From CAVQAH01 sp963784195 (lineage in GTDB: Bacteria > Acidobacteriota > Vicinamibacteria > Vicinamibacterales > 2-12-FULL-66-21): a stretch of DNA of 64,000 nucleotides. The stretch lies in assembly GCA_963784195.1 (NCBI GenBank), contig CAWARA010000025.1, positions 62,001-126,000 on the forward strand. The letters run 5' to 3'. The notes beneath the pieces are model-generated. The model was not told the origin of the DNA. It did no database searches and saw only the letters and a program-made list of their open reading frames with translations. The stretch's first letter is position 1; every line of letters begins with the position of its first letter. Below are positions 52,314 to 60,729 of this stretch, piece by piece. A program made the translations under genes and the position numbers.

Positions 52314-54209
52314 TCAGCCTCCAGCCTGCGCGCGGGCAAGGCGGTCGATGCGCGACGGGACGTCCCGATAGTCGCCGGCATCGGATTGCAGTTCCAGGAA
52401 AACCGCCAGGGCCCGTGCAACCTCGCCAGCCTCGTCGAGAGTGCGCCCGAGGTCGTAGAGAAGCGCCCGCGCCTCGTCCGGCCCTGGGGCGGGCGCCTCC
52501 GCCGCGCGTTCCAGCCACTCGATGGACTCCGCCATCTGACCCCGGTCGCCATACAAGCGGCCGAGGAGCGACATGGCGTCGAACTGATGCGCCGGCGACT
52601 TCGACGCCGTCTTCAACGCCGCGATCGCATCGTCCAACTGCCCCATCTCGAGAAACGTTCGCGCCAGCGTCATGTGCTGTTCCGAGAAATCAGGGTTGCC
52701 GCTGGCACTGTCGCGCATCCGCTGAAAAACACTGTCCAGGGTCGGCCGTGGTGGTTCCTCTGCCAGTGCATCCGATTCGCCGCCGAGTCCGCCCAGCGCG
52801 CCCGTCAGGTCGATCTCGTCAGCCGAAGCCGGCTTCGCCGCGGCCGCCGCAGGCGGCTTCTGAGTGGGAGCCTGAGCGTTGTTCGCGGGAACTGCGGGTG
52901 CCGGCGTGACAGGCGGTGTTGGTGCGGGCGGCTCGGCCGCCGGCGCGGGCTTCTCGAACTCGGACATGTCGACGAAGTGATCCGTCGCCATGAACGGCGC
53001 CTGACCGCTGAGACGTTCGGCGATCACCGTGTCCGGCTCAGATACCCTCAACATCACCAGGGCGCGGCGGAACCGATCGATGTGCGATGCTTCCCACGGC
53101 TCGCGGGCGACCAGATCTTCGGCGATGACCCGGGCCTCGCCCGCTTGCCCGGACTCGAGATACGCGTCGGTCAGACGCTCCTGCGCCTCGTACATCGCAG
53201 ACTCGAGCCCGCCGTCCACGCAGACCTCGACGAGCTTCAGCAACGCGGGAATGTGGCCGGGGGAACGCGACACGAAGTCCTGCAGGATCGTCGCGGCGCT
53301 CGAGAAATCTGATTGACCGATTGCGGAATCGACACCGACGTCCACGCAGACGAATGCCGCTTCACGGTCGGCCTTCATCATTGCCCACCCGAGCTCGACG
53401 ACATTCTGCCGGCGGGAGGGGTCGGCCAGTAGCGCGGTCGACAGCGCATCGCGCGCGCGATCGAACTGTGCGTCGCGAAGCTCCGCCTCCGCCAGCGCGA
53501 TCAGGAGTTTCGGATCCTTTCCGGCCGTTTCGCGGTCGAGCACTTCGCGAGCAGACGAGAGGTCGCCGGAGTCGAGCGCGGCTTTGGCCAGCGCGGCACG
53601 GGCGTCCCGATCGTCGGGACTCAGCCGCGCGAACTGGCGAAGGGCGGCGACCGCTTCAGCCGTCTGCCCCTTCTCGATCAGATCATCGTGAATCGACTTG
53701 TAGCGCGCCGCGGCTGTGGCAGTCTCGCCCATCTCCTCGAGCGTTCTCGCTGCCGACATCCTGGCTGGAATGTCCGCCGGATCGATCTCGCCGAGCCGGA
53801 CGACGATCTCCGCCTCGCCGCGACGGTCGCTCCTGTTGCGCCGGCGCGTGGCCACGGCGTTGAGGTACGTCCGCGCATCCGCGAACAGCCCCTGCCTGGC
53901 TGAAATCTCCGCGAGCTGCAGCTGTGTGTGCTCGTCGTCGCGATTGAACTTGAGGATTTTCTTGTAGAGCGCGGCGGCCTTCGGGTAGAACCCCTCGCGC
54001 ATGAAGTGTTCGGCGATCCGACTGTAGTGCGCGACGGCCATGTCGGCCTGCCCGGCACGCGCGTAGAGATCGCCGAGCGTATTGGCCGTGTTCCAATCTC
54101 GCGGCTGATCCTCAACCACGAGCTGATACTCCGCGATGGCGGCGTCGAGGCGGCCCTGGCGGAGGAGCTTCTCCGCCTTTTTCAGCGAGTCTTCGCGATC
54201 GAAGGCCAA
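52314..54209 (-). CDS. Large TPR-repeat protein
   Basis: 631 residues. Residues 1-430 are consecutive TPR units (KKAEKLLRQGRLDAAIAEYQ, LGDLYARAGQADMAVAHYS, YPKAAALYKKILKFNRDDE), then a Pro/Ala linker (about 435-475), then further TPR units to the C-terminus (TFLEMGQLDDAIAALKTAS, LGRTLDEAGEVARALAVFL). No signal peptide, so cytoplasmic scaffold or adaptor. Proteins of this layout occur near motility and pilus genes in several phyla; no partner is evident here beyond the small membrane protein downstream. Confidence 0.85.
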   Translation of the reverse strand: MAFDREDSLKKAEKLLRQGRLDAAIAEYQLVVEDQPRDWNTANTLGDLYARAGQADMAVAHYSRIAEHFMREGFYPKAAALYKKILKFNRDDEHTQLQLAEISARQGLFADARTYLNAVATRRRNRSDRRGEAEIVVRLGEIDPADIPARMSAARTLEEMGETATAAARYKSIHDDLIEKGQTAEAVAALRQFARLSPDDRDARAALAKAALDSGDLSSAREVLDRETAGKDPKLLIALAEAELRDAQFDRARDALSTALLADPSRRQNVVELGWAMMKADREAAFVCVDVGVDSAIGQSDFSSAATILQDFVSRSPGHIPALLKLVEVCVDGGLESAMYEAQERLTDAYLESGQAGEARVIAEDLVAREPWEASHIDRFRRALVMLRVSEPDTVIAERLSGQAPFMATDHFVDMSEFEKPAPAAEPPAPTPPVTPAPAVPANNAQAPTQKPPAAAAAKPASADEIDLTGALGGLGGESDALAEEPPRPTLDSVFQRMRDSASGNPDFSEQHMTLARTFLEMGQLDDAIAALKTASKSPAHQFDAMSLLGRLYGDRGQMAESIEWLERAAEAPAPGPDEARALLYDLGRTLDEAGEVARALAVFLELQSDAGDYRDVPSRIDRLARAQAGG

Positions 54210-54254
54210 CGGACGTCTCCAGGGGCCCGACAGATCGAGACAGGATGAAGCACG

Positions 54255-54878
54255 TCAGTCGAGGCCATCGAACAACGTCGGCGGCCGGAATGAGCGCCGG
54301 TGAACCTCGGAGTAGCCGTGCTCGCTGACGGCCGCGAGATGGTCCTTGGTCGCATATCCCTTGTGCCGGTCGAACCCATATCGAGGATCCCTGTTGTGCA
54401 GCTCCAGCATCAGGCGGTCACGCGTCACCTTGGCGACGATCGATGCGGCGGCAATGGCCGTGCAACGGGCGTCGCCGTGAATCACCGCGCGCTGCGGCAT
54501 CAGCAGGTCCGGAATCCGGAACGCGTCAACGAGAACGAAATCCGCAGAGGGCACCAGCCCATTCACAGCGCGCTGCATCGCCCGCAGCGACGCCTGATGG
54601 ATGTTGATCGAATCGATCTCCGCGCACTCAGCCGCCGCCACCTTCCACGCGATCGCAGTCTTCGTGATCCGCTCATAGAGCTGGACGCGTTCGAGCGCCG
54701 TCACCGTCTTCGAATCGCAGACGCGGGGGATATAGCGATCGGGGTTCAGGATGACGGCCGCCGCGACGACAGGGCCGGCGAGGCAACCCCGCCCGACTTC
54801 GTCCACGCCCGCGACACAATTGAACCCCATCCTGCGGATCGAGTTCTCAACGGTTCTGAAGGCCCGGACTTTGACCAT
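54255..54878 (-). CDS. rnhB: Ribonuclease HII
   Basis: 207 residues. GVDEVGRGCLAGPVVAAAV supplies Asp-Glu and the GRG motif, VCDSKTVTALER the DSK motif, VLVDAF and AAASIVAKVTRDRLM complete the active site. Removes RNA from RNA/DNA hybrids and misincorporated ribonucleotides. In the standard trmD-rplS-rnhB order. Confidence 0.96.
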   Translation of the reverse strand: MVKVRAFRTVENSIRRMGFNCVAGVDEVGRGCLAGPVVAAAVILNPDRYIPRVCDSKTVTALERVQLYERITKTAIAWKVAAAECAEIDSINIHQASLRAMQRAVNGLVPSADFVLVDAFRIPDLLMPQRAVIHGDARCTAIAAASIVAKVTRDRLMLELHNRDPRYGFDRHKGYATKDHLAAVSEHGYSEVHRRSFRPPTLFDGLD

Positions 54879-54897
54879 CCGCCGCCGCCCTGCGCTC

Positions 54898-55251
54898 TTA
54901 AACCGGCCTCTTCTGTTCCTTCATGCGCGCGGCCTTGCCCTTCAGGTTGCGAAGGAAGTACAGCTTCGCGCGTCTGACCCGGGCCGAACGCACTACGTCG
55001 ATCTTGTCGATCACGGGCGAGTGCAGCGGGAAGATCCGTTCGACGCCCTGTCCGAACGACACTTTCCGCACCGTAAACGTCGCGCGCGCGCCGCCCCGAT
55101 GCATGCCGATCACCATGCCCTCGAACACCTGGATGCGCTCTTTGTCACCCTCGCGCACCTTCACGTGCACGCGCACCGTGTCGCCCGGCTTGATCGCCGG
55201 GCGCTGGGTCATTTGTCCGCGCTCGACGGTCTCTACCGCAGTCATCACCAT
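54898..55251 (-). CDS. rplS: 50S ribosomal protein L19
   Basis: 117 residues (or 115 from ATG 55245). IKPGDTVRVHVKVREGDKER, FEGMVIGMHRGGA, TFTVRKVSFGQGVERIFPLHSP and KLYFLRNLKGKAAR are diagnostic. Overlaps or abuts the trmD stop. Located at the subunit interface of the ribosome. Confidence 0.97.
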   Translation of the reverse strand: MVMTAVETVERGQMTQRPAIKPGDTVRVHVKVREGDKERIQVFEGMVIGMHRGGARATFTVRKVSFGQGVERIFPLHSPVIDKIDVVRSARVRRAKLYFLRNLKGKAARMKEQKRPV

Positions 55252-55994
55252 TCTCCCTTCTCACGTTCCTCGACAAGCTCGTCGACCAACCGCCGGTCGT
55301 CCCGGTCCAGCGTCGCGCTGTCCAACAGGTCCGGCCTCTCTGCCAGCGTGCGCCTCAGCGCCTCACGACGCCGCCAGCGCGCAATCTCTGCGTGGTGCCC
55401 CGAGAGCAGCACTTCCGGGACCGCCAGGCCACCAAAATCCGCAGGCCTCGTGTACTGGGGAAAATCCAGCAACCCGCGCGCAAACGAGTCGCGCGCCACC
55501 GACTCCTGATCGCCAACGACACCCGGGATCAGCCTGGCCACGGCGTCCACGATCACCAGCGCCGGCAGCTCGCCGCCCGAGACCACGTAGTCGCCGATCG
55601 ACAGTTCCTCTGTCGCCAGATGCCGCCGGACTCGTTCGTCGACGCCTTCGTACCGGCCGCACAGCAGGATCACGTGCGGCAGCGTCGACAGCCGTTCCGC
55701 TTCCCGGTGCGTGAAACGCCGCCCATCGGGCGAGGTCAGCACGATTGCGTCCGGGCGTCCCCGGTCGCGGCCAATCTGTTCCACCGCCCGAAAAAATGGC
55801 TCCGGCTTCATGACCATGCCGGGCCCGCCACCAAACGGCACGTCATCGACGACGCGATGCCGGTCCGTCGTCTGCTCGCGAAGGTCGTGCACCCGCACAT
55901 CCAGCAGCCCTCGCTGGACGGCACGCCCGATAATCCCCTCGGCGAGCGGTCCTTCCACCATGCGCGGAAAGATGGTGACGATATCGAACTTCAC
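55245..55994 (-). CDS. trmD: tRNA (guanine-N1)-methyltransferase
   Basis: Methylates G37 of tRNAs with G36. 249 residues, SPOUT fold. FDIVTIFPRMVEGPL, DDVPFGGGPGMVMKPEP, LLCGRYEGVDERVR and IGDYVVSGGELPALV (trefoil-knot SAM site), then GLLDFPQYTRP. Standard length and position after rimM. Confidence 0.97.
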   Translation of the reverse strand: MKFDIVTIFPRMVEGPLAEGIIGRAVQRGLLDVRVHDLREQTTDRHRVVDDVPFGGGPGMVMKPEPFFRAVEQIGRDRGRPDAIVLTSPDGRRFTHREAERLSTLPHVILLCGRYEGVDERVRRHLATEELSIGDYVVSGGELPALVIVDAVARLIPGVVGDQESVARDSFARGLLDFPQYTRPADFGGLAVPEVLLSGHHAEIARWRRREALRRTLAERPDLLDSATLDRDDRRLVDELVEEREKGEW

Positions 55995-56056
55995 AATCGT
56001 TCCGCTCGCCGGACTTACGCCGGCGTCATGTCCTACGCCTTCGACCCTTCGACTCC

Positions 56057-56075
56057 GCTCAGGGTCGCCCTGAGC
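56057..56075. repeat. Short hairpin repeat overlapping the rimM stop
   Basis: GCTCAGGG / CCCTGAGC with a 3-nt loop, preceded by CCCTTCGACTCC. The rimM TGA (56061-56059) lies inside the left arm. Sequences of the CTTCGACTCCGCTCAGGG type are common intergenic repeats in many GC-rich bacteria. Confidence 0.7.
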
Positions 56076-56643
56076 CCCTGTCGATGGGCGAGCCGGAACC
56101 TGGCTCGTTCAGCTCAATCAACCCCTCGGGTGGATCCACGACGATCTGCTGCGCGCGGGGATCGACGCGGACGCAAATCTCGGCTGTGAGCGGAATCAGG
56201 ATTTCGCCGCGGCCGCCGTCGACGACGAGCCAACTGCGCTCCATCGGCCCTTCCACGGCCGCTACCCGCCCGAGCACGCGTCCCCGCGTCTCGGTGACCT
56301 CACACCCAACCAGATCGTGATGGTAAAACGTCCCAGCCGGCAGCGGCGCGAGCGACGCAGCCTCGACCCGAAGTTCGGCACCTGCCAGCGCTTCGGCGTC
56401 GTTCATCGTCTCGACGCCGTCCAGCGTCAGAATCGGGCGCCCCTGATGAAACCTGACGTCTCGGATCCGCCTCGCCTGAACCTCACTGCCGGCGCCGACG
56501 AGCAGGACTCGTCCCGGCGTGAAACGATCCTCGGCAAAATCTGTCTCGAGGTTGACGATGACCTGCCCGCGATTGCCATGCGCCCGGGCCACCCGGCCCA
56601 CCAGCAGGAGATCGTCCGCCTCACCCTCGCCTTTCATCGTCAC
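56059..56643 (-). CDS. rimM: Ribosome maturation factor RimM
   Basis: 194 residues. VGRVARAHGNRGQVIVNLETD at the start and the PRC-barrel part with GTFYHHDLVGCEV and LIPLTAEICVRVD. Needed for 30S maturation and binds S19. The last 14 residues (GSGSPIDRGSGRP end) are read from an intergenic repeat, so the native C-terminus was probably shorter. Overlaps khpA by 23 bases. Confidence 0.94.
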   Translation of the reverse strand: MTMKGEGEADDLLLVGRVARAHGNRGQVIVNLETDFAEDRFTPGRVLLVGAGSEVQARRIRDVRFHQGRPILTLDGVETMNDAEALAGAELRVEAASLAPLPAGTFYHHDLVGCEVTETRGRVLGRVAAVEGPMERSWLVVDGGRGEILIPLTAEICVRVDPRAQQIVVDPPEGLIELNEPGSGSPIDRGSGRP

Positions 56644-56875
56644 GGAACTCGAGCGTAGCCTTCGATCCCTCGAGTTCTGCCGTCGCCGCTACCAGCGTCC
56701 GCAGTGCCGCCGCCGTGCGCCCCTGCCGGCCGATCACGCGTCCCAGATCGCCTGGCGCCATGAACAGCTCGACGAGCGTCTGACCGCGGTGTTGCCGCTC
56801 CGTCACACGGACGGCGTCCGGATGATCGGCCAACACTTTGGCCACGACTTCGACAACGTCTCGAGATCGGCTCAC
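56621..56875 (-). CDS. khpA: KH-domain RNA-binding protein KhpA
   Basis: 84 residues with a single type II KH domain: VEVVAKVLADHPDAVRV and the GxxG loop in DLGRVIGRQGRTAAALR. Known in Firmicutes and others as a small RNA chaperone. Its place between rpsP and rimM is conserved across many phyla. It overlaps rpsP by 4 bases. Confidence 0.94.
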   Translation of the reverse strand: MSRSRDVVEVVAKVLADHPDAVRVTERQHRGQTLVELFMAPGDLGRVIGRQGRTAAALRTLVAATAELEGSKATLEFRDDERRG

Positions 56876-57138
56876 GATGCTGGCTGTTCAACGGCCGCGG
56901 GGGCCGGAGGCATCCGTGCCACGAGCGTCCGCACCGAATCCGACGGCCGCGCGCCTGCCTTGATCCAGTAGTCGAGCCGATCGCGCTTCAGGTCGAGCGA
57001 CTCCGGCTTGGTGCGCGGATTGTAGTGTCCGAGCACCTCGACGAAGCTGCTGTCCCTCGCCGACCGCGAGTCGGTCACGACGACGCGGAAAAACGCCCGC
57101 TTCTTGGATCCTGTACGCCTCAATCGAATCGCTAGCAT
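56872..57138 (-). CDS. rpsP: 30S ribosomal protein S16
   Basis: 88 residues from ATG 57138 (AGAGGAG upstream). LAIRLRRTGSKKRAFFRVVVTDSR is split by the family-typical turn, then EVLGHYNPRTKP and YWIKAGARPSDSVRTL. An in-frame extension to 57180 comes from a heptamer repeat and is rejected. Confidence 0.97.
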   Translation of the reverse strand: MLAIRLRRTGSKKRAFFRVVVTDSRSARDSSFVEVLGHYNPRTKPESLDLKRDRLDYWIKAGARPSDSVRTLVARMPPAPAAVEQPAS

Positions 57139-57152
57139 GTCTCCTCTTTCCT

Positions 57153-57190
57153 CAGCACGTCGCACGTGAGCACGTCGCACGTAGCACGTG
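57153..57190 (-). repeat. Heptamer run, GCACGTN family
   Basis: Successive GCACGTC, GCACGTG, (A)GCACGTC, GCACGTA, GCACGTG units fill the gap between rpsP and ffh. The unit is close to a palindrome (GCACGTGC) and could fold in several registers. Confidence 0.7.
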
Positions 57191-57193
57191 CTT

Positions 57194-58549
57194 TTATCGC
57201 ATCAACGACTTCATCATCCCCAGGCCGCCGCGTTTCTTTCCGAGACCGGCCATGCCGCCGAGCTGTTTCAGCATCTTCTTCATTTGCACGAACTGCTTCA
57301 ACAGGCGGTTGACTTCCTCGACCTTGGTCCCGCTGCCCTTGGCGATGCGCTTCCGGCGGCTGCCGTTGATGATGGCATGGTTGCGCCGTTCCTTCGCGGT
57401 CATCGAATTGATGATCGCCTCGATGCGCCCCAGCTGCCCTTCATCCACGGCGTCGCGCTGCGCCAGCGCCTCCTTCAGGTTGCCCATGCCCGGAAGCATC
57501 CCGAGGATCTGCTCGATCGGACCCATCTTCTTGATCGTCCGCAGCTGGTCGCGGAAGTCTTCGAGCGTGAAATCATCCTCGCGGATTTTGCGCTCGAGCT
57601 TCTCCGCATCCTCGACCGAAACCGCTTCCTCGGCCTTTTCGATGAGCGACAGCACGTCGCCCATGCCGAGCACGCGAGACACCACACGATCCGGATGAAA
57701 CGGTTCGAGATCCTGGAGCCGCTCGCCGCTGCCTACGAACGCGATCGGCACGCCGACGACGCCAACGACCGACAGTGCGGCGCCACCCCTGGCATCACCG
57801 TCCATCTTCGACAGTACGACGCCCGACACGCCGATCCGCCGGTTGAATTCGCCCGCACTCTTGATTGCGTCCTGGCCGGTCATGGCGTCCGCGACGTACA
57901 AGAGATCCGTCGGCTGCGCAGCCGCCTTGATCGCTTGCAGCTCGTCCATCAGCTCGTCGTCGATGTGCAGTCGGCCGGCCGTATCGACGATGACGACGTC
58001 GAAGCCGCTGTTCTTCGCTTCGGCCACGGCGCCAGTGGTGCGGCGCACCGGGTCCATCTCGCCTTCTGGCTCGTAGACCTTCACGCCAGCCTGTTTCGCC
58101 ACCACCGACAACTGATGAATCGCCGCCGGGCGCCGCACGTCGGTCGACACCAGCAGCGGATGCCGTCCCTGCTTCGCCAACCATCGTCCCAGCTTGCCCG
58201 AGGTCGTCGTCTTGCCGGATCCCTGGAGGCCGAGGATCAGGATGATGCGCGGCCGCGCCTGCGACGACGGCAGCCCGCCAGTCGTGTCGCCGAACAGCGC
58301 GAGCATTTCGTCCCGAACGATCCGGACGACCTGCTGTGCGGGCGTCAGGCTCCGCAGCACCTCCTGATCGACCGCACGATCCCGCACGCGATCGATGAAC
58401 GCCTTGGCGACCTTGAAATTGACATCCGCCTCGAGCAGCGCCATCCGGATCTCGCGCAACGCCGCCTCGACGGTCTGCTCGGTGAGGCGAGCCTCACCAC
58501 GCAGCGACCGGAAAACGTCCTGCAGGCGTGTGCTGAGCGAGTCGAACAT
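57194..58549 (-). CDS. ffh: Signal recognition particle protein Ffh (SRP54)
   Basis: 451 residues. N domain, GTPase G1 LGLQGSGKTTTSGKLG near 108, DVRRPAAIHQL, VDTAGRLHIDDELM, VLSKMDGDARGGAAL and the Met-rich M domain (ILGMLPGMGNLKEAL, QMKKMLKQLGGMAGLGKK). It directs membrane proteins to FtsY, which is also encoded in this window. Confidence 0.97.
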   Translation of the reverse strand: MFDSLSTRLQDVFRSLRGEARLTEQTVEAALREIRMALLEADVNFKVAKAFIDRVRDRAVDQEVLRSLTPAQQVVRIVRDEMLALFGDTTGGLPSSQARPRIILILGLQGSGKTTTSGKLGRWLAKQGRHPLLVSTDVRRPAAIHQLSVVAKQAGVKVYEPEGEMDPVRRTTGAVAEAKNSGFDVVIVDTAGRLHIDDELMDELQAIKAAAQPTDLLYVADAMTGQDAIKSAGEFNRRIGVSGVVLSKMDGDARGGAALSVVGVVGVPIAFVGSGERLQDLEPFHPDRVVSRVLGMGDVLSLIEKAEEAVSVEDAEKLERKIREDDFTLEDFRDQLRTIKKMGPIEQILGMLPGMGNLKEALAQRDAVDEGQLGRIEAIINSMTAKERRNHAIINGSRRKRIAKGSGTKVEEVNRLLKQFVQMKKMLKQLGGMAGLGKKRGGLGMMKSLMR

Positions 58550-58658
58550 GGATGTCTCTGGAACGCCGGAGCGCCCCGAGCGGTCCGGGTCACTGACCGG
58601 GGAGCCCTAAGGGGTTCAGACGCAAACGGTTATAGTAACACGAAACCTGCGGACCCTG

Positions 58659-58739
58659 CCGTGGTTCGTAGCCCGTGGTCCGTGGTTCGTCGCTGGAACG
58701 CCGCCCGGCGAGACACGGACTACGAACTACGGACCACGG
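58659..58739. repeat. Inverted repeat of CGTRGTY heptamers
   Basis: The left arm 58659-58684 and right arm 58714-58739 are 26-bp inverted repeats with about four mismatches, separated by about 29 bp. Each arm consists of 7-base units of the type CGTGGTT/CGTAGCC/CGTGGTC. It lies between the ribBA end and the ffh start. Confidence 0.75.
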
Positions 58740-58750
58740 CCTTCCTCAAC

Positions 58751-59980
58751 TCAAACAGACGACAGTTTGTGCCCCAGCTTGTCTTTTTTCGTCTTCAGAT
58801 ACCGCCGCGTGTGCTCTGACGGCGGGATTTCGAGCGGAATCCATTCGACGACGGACAGCTTGTACCCTTCGATACCGACGAGCTTGCGGGGATTGTTCGA
58901 GAGCAGGCGCATCGACGAAACGCCCAGGTCCTTCAAGATCTGGACGCCGATGCCGTAGTCGCGCTGATCGGGCTTGAAGCCGAGACGCTCGTTGGCCTCG
59001 ACGGTATCCAGGCCCTGGTCCTGGAGCTCGTACGCGCGGATCTTGTTGGCGAGGCCGATTCCGCGCCCTTCCTGATTGAGGTAGAGCAACACGCCTCTGC
59101 CCTCCTGGCCAATGCGCTCGAGCGCGGCGTCGAGCTGCGGGCCGCAGTCGCACCGGGAGGAGTGAAACACGTCGCCGGTCAGGCAGCGTGAATGGACCCG
59201 CACGAGCACCTGCTCGCCGTCGGCGATGTCGCCCTTCACCAGCGCCACGTGCGTCTCGCGGTCGATGACGCTTTCGTATGCAATCACCTTGAACTCGCCG
59301 TGATCAGTCGGGAGGTTCGCGGACGCGACCCGCCTGACGAGTGCCTCGGTGCGCATGCGGTACTGAATCAGGTCCGCGATCGTGATCATCAGCAGCTTGT
59401 GCCGCTTCGCGAACTTCGTCAGCTCCGGCACGCGCGACATCGTTCCGTCGGGATTCATGATTTCGCAGATCACACCGGCCGGATACAGACCCGCGATACG
59501 CGCCAGGTCCACGGCCGCCTCGGTCTGCCCGGCGCGCACCAGCACGCCGCCGGTGCGAGCCCTGAGCGGGAACATGTGCCCGGGGCGCGCGAGATCGATG
59601 GGCCGCGTCGACGGATCGATCGCGACGAGCACCGTCGCCGCCCGATCGCTCGCCGAGATGCCCGTGCTCGTGACCCCGACGGCCTCGACCGACACGCAGA
59701 ACGCAGTATCGAACCGCGCGGTGTTCCTGGACACCATCAGCGGAATATCGAGCTCTGCGAGCCGTTCTTCCGTCATCGGCATGCAGATCAGCCCACGGCC
59801 GTGCGTAGCCATGAAGTTGATCGCTGCCGGGGTCACCTTGTCGGCGGCAATCGTCAGGTCCCCTTCGTTCTCGCGGTCCTCGTCGTCGACGACGATGATC
59901 ATCTCGCCGCGGCGAAACGCATCAACCGCGTCTTCGATAGATGCGAAGGGGCTCGTGCGCCGCTTCTTCTGTTTTGCCAT
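58751..59980 (-). CDS. ribBA: Bifunctional 3,4-dihydroxy-2-butanone-4-phosphate synthase / GTP cyclohydrolase II
   Basis: 409 residues from ATG 59980 (GGAAAGA upstream). DHBP synthase domain: VVDDEDRENEGDLTIAAD, FMATHGRGLICMPM, GVTSTGISASDRAATV, RPGHMFPLRAR. GTP cyclohydrolase II domain from about 205: VRVHSRCLTGDVFHSSRCDCG with the zinc Cys set, and YLNQEGRGIGL. Supplies both precursors of lumazine. Clustered with ribE and ribD; ribH is not in the window. Confidence 0.95.
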   Translation of the reverse strand: MAKQKKRRTSPFASIEDAVDAFRRGEMIIVVDDEDRENEGDLTIAADKVTPAAINFMATHGRGLICMPMTEERLAELDIPLMVSRNTARFDTAFCVSVEAVGVTSTGISASDRAATVLVAIDPSTRPIDLARPGHMFPLRARTGGVLVRAGQTEAAVDLARIAGLYPAGVICEIMNPDGTMSRVPELTKFAKRHKLLMITIADLIQYRMRTEALVRRVASANLPTDHGEFKVIAYESVIDRETHVALVKGDIADGEQVLVRVHSRCLTGDVFHSSRCDCGPQLDAALERIGQEGRGVLLYLNQEGRGIGLANKIRAYELQDQGLDTVEANERLGFKPDQRDYGIGVQILKDLGVSSMRLLSNNPRKLVGIEGYKLSVVEWIPLEIPPSEHTRRYLKTKKDKLGHKLSSV

Positions 59981-60021
59981 AGGTCTTTCCTGGCGCTGCG
60001 ACTCGACAACATCCAACGTAT

Positions 60022-60063
60022 GTGATTAGCGGGACCCGATGTGCTCCGGCGCAACTCGCCAAC
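60022..60063 (-). repeat. Relic of the 282-bp inverted-repeat element
   Basis: On the minus strand this reads GGTTGGCGAGTTGCGCCGGAGC... and ends TCCCGCTAATC, matching the outer ends of the elements at 6772 and 7385 with the interior deleted. It is next to a TTGGGAG heptamer run, the same neighbour as copy B. Confidence 0.55.
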
Positions 60064-60140
60064 CAGAACCTCCCAATACCAACCTCAGTGTCGGCTTCAG
60101 CCGGAGGCCTTTGGGAGTTGGGAGTTGGAAGTTGGAAGTT
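60062..60140. repeat. Heptamer runs, TTGGGAG family, inverted pair
   Basis: A minus-orientation run (TTGGTAT, TGGGAGG) at about 60062-60085 and a plus-orientation run (TTGGGAG, TTGGGAG, TTGGAAG, TTGGAAG) at 60113-60140. The second overlaps the 3' end of ribE, whose last codons read LPTSNSQLPKASG from the repeat. Confidence 0.7.
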
Positions 60141-60729
60141 CAGCTTTGACCTCGAGCGCTCGCGCGACGTATTTCCCCAGTATGTCGCACTCGAGATTGA
60201 CCTGATCGCGAACGCGCGCGCTGCGCAGGTTGGTGTGCTGAAACGTGAAAGGAACAATCTGCACACTGAACCTGTCGGTTCCCACGCCCGCGACGGTCAG
60301 GCTGATGCCATCGACAGCGATCGAACCCTTGTGGACGATCAGCGCCGCGACCGGCGGCGGATACGAGACGGTCAACCAGTAAGCGTCGCCCTGTTGTTCC
60401 AGGCCGAGAATGGCCGCCGTTGCGTCCACGTGCCCCTGAACGAAATGACCGCCCAGGCGGGCATCGGCGCGCAGTGAGCGCTCGAGATTGACGAGTGTCG
60501 CAGGCCGCAGCTGGCCAAGGGTCGTGACCTTGATCGTCTCGGGCGAGACATCGGCAGCGACGGCGCCGTCGTCCGTTGACACGACGGTCAGGCAGACACC
60601 GTTGACGCTCACGCTGTCGCCGGGAGCCAGCTCGCTGGCCAGCGACGTGCGGACGCGAATGCGCTGACCGGCCGCCGAAGGCACGACGCGCTCGACTTCG
60701 CCGACGGACTCAATCAGCCCTGTGAACAT
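60097..60729 (-). CDS. ribE: Riboflavin synthase, alpha chain
   Basis: 210 residues with two lumazine-binding repeats: MFTGLIESVGEVERV at the N-terminus, VSVNGVCLTVV, GHFVQGHVDATAAIL and SIAVDGISLTVAGVG. It dismutates two lumazines to riboflavin. The terminal 13 residues come from a heptamer repeat, so the ancestral end was probably near residue 195. It overlaps ribD by 20 bases. Confidence 0.95.
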   Translation of the reverse strand: MFTGLIESVGEVERVVPSAAGQRIRVRTSLASELAPGDSVSVNGVCLTVVSTDDGAVAADVSPETIKVTTLGQLRPATLVNLERSLRADARLGGHFVQGHVDATAAILGLEQQGDAYWLTVSYPPPVAALIVHKGSIAVDGISLTVAGVGTDRFSVQIVPFTFQHTNLRSARVRDQVNLECDILGKYVARALEVKAELPTSNSQLPKASG

